Assembly (NCBI GenBank): GCA_947096075.1
Contig: CAMUQE010000111.1
Location: 1-6,240, forward strand
DNA from: Veillonella parvula
GTDB taxonomy: Bacteria; Bacillota; Negativicutes; Veillonellales; Veillonellaceae
Direction: 5' to 3'
DNA length: 6,240 nt
Under the pieces are notes generated by a model. It worked only from the letters and a program-made list of their open reading frames with translations, was not told the DNA's origin and made no database searches. Shown here one piece after another: positions 6,135-6,240 of the stretch. The position numbers and the translations under genes were made by a program. Each line of letters begins with the position of its first letter. Positions within the stretch are counted from its first letter, which is position 1.

Positions 6135-6154
6135 ATTAACTCACATTAACTCAT
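6135..6154. repeat. Tandem 10-base repeat in the trmD leader
   Basis: ATTAACTCAC (6135-6144) is followed directly by ATTAACTCAT (6145-6154), two units differing only in the last base. The repeat length is about one helical turn and it lies between the candidate -10 and the trmD ribosome binding site. It may be a regulator-binding site or chance. Confidence 0.4.
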
Positions 6155-6177
6155 TAGTATTATCTATATATAGCTAT

Positions 6178-6206
6178 ATTATATAAGGCTATGTCACAAC
6201 AAACAG
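6178..6206 (-). promoter_or_regulatory. Candidate promoter for trmD and the cassette
   Basis: A minus-strand TATAAT (6183-6178) matches the -10 consensus. Seventeen bases upstream is CTGTTT (6206-6201), a poor -35 match. It would give a 5' leader of about 55 bases before trmD. The region is very AT-rich, so a -10 by chance is easy; this is the only candidate promoter I can point to for the unit. Confidence 0.35.
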
Positions 6207-6225
6207 TTGATAAATAGCCATTTTT
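6187..6225 (+). other. Imperfect hairpin followed by a T-run on the plus strand
   Basis: GGCTAT (6187-6192) pairs with ATAGCC (6214-6219). Inside, CAAC (6197-6200) pairs with GTTG (6206-6209) across an internal loop, and TTTTT follows at 6221-6225. It looks like a weak plus-strand terminator, but no plus-strand gene lies upstream of it, so it may instead be an attenuator for something starting to the right or a chance structure. It overlaps the candidate minus-strand promoter. Confidence 0.25.
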
Positions 6226-6240
6226 ATAGGGGAGTATCAG

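Overview
The window is a low-GC bacterial segment in which every gene I can support lies on the minus strand, so it reads right to left. The trmD sequence, the low GC and the gene set suggest a member of the Negativicutes, probably Veillonella or a relative. This is recognition from memory, not a database result.

In transcription order: a short AT-rich leader (6117-6240); trmD (tRNA m1G37 methyltransferase); DUF4178 membrane protein B; YgiB/YjfM-like tail protein B; a glutathionylspermidine-synthase-like ATP-grasp ligase (YgiC/YjfC type); DUF4178 membrane protein A; a DUF350/YjfL-type four-helix membrane protein; YgiB/YjfM-like tail protein A; and the first 24 codons of a second gene that resembles the SAM-dependent RNA methyltransferase family (PF09936), which usually follows trmD directly. 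That last gene starts with TTG and is easy to miss. Spacings are short (a 4-base ATGA overlap, then 44, 14, 102, 10, 11 and 58 bases). I see no convincing terminator between the genes, so the whole block may be one transcription unit.

The main point is that six genes of a membrane/ATP-grasp system sit between two tRNA/rRNA-modification genes that are normally neighbours. The gene set parallels E. coli yjfK-yjfL-yjfM-yjfC and ygiB-ygiC (DUF350, a YgiB/YjfM-like protein and a GSP-synthase-like ligase together). Here the DUF4178 and YgiB-like genes are both present twice as clear paralogues, which suggests a duplicated membrane module sharing one ligase and one DUF350 protein. A working model, which is inference, is that the cytosolic ATP-grasp enzyme forms an amide bond on a partner, possibly the conserved Gly/Ser/Arg-rich C-terminal tails of the two YgiB-like proteins, next to a membrane complex of DUF350 and DUF4178 proteins. 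No PspA/YjfJ homologue and no rplS are visible in the window.
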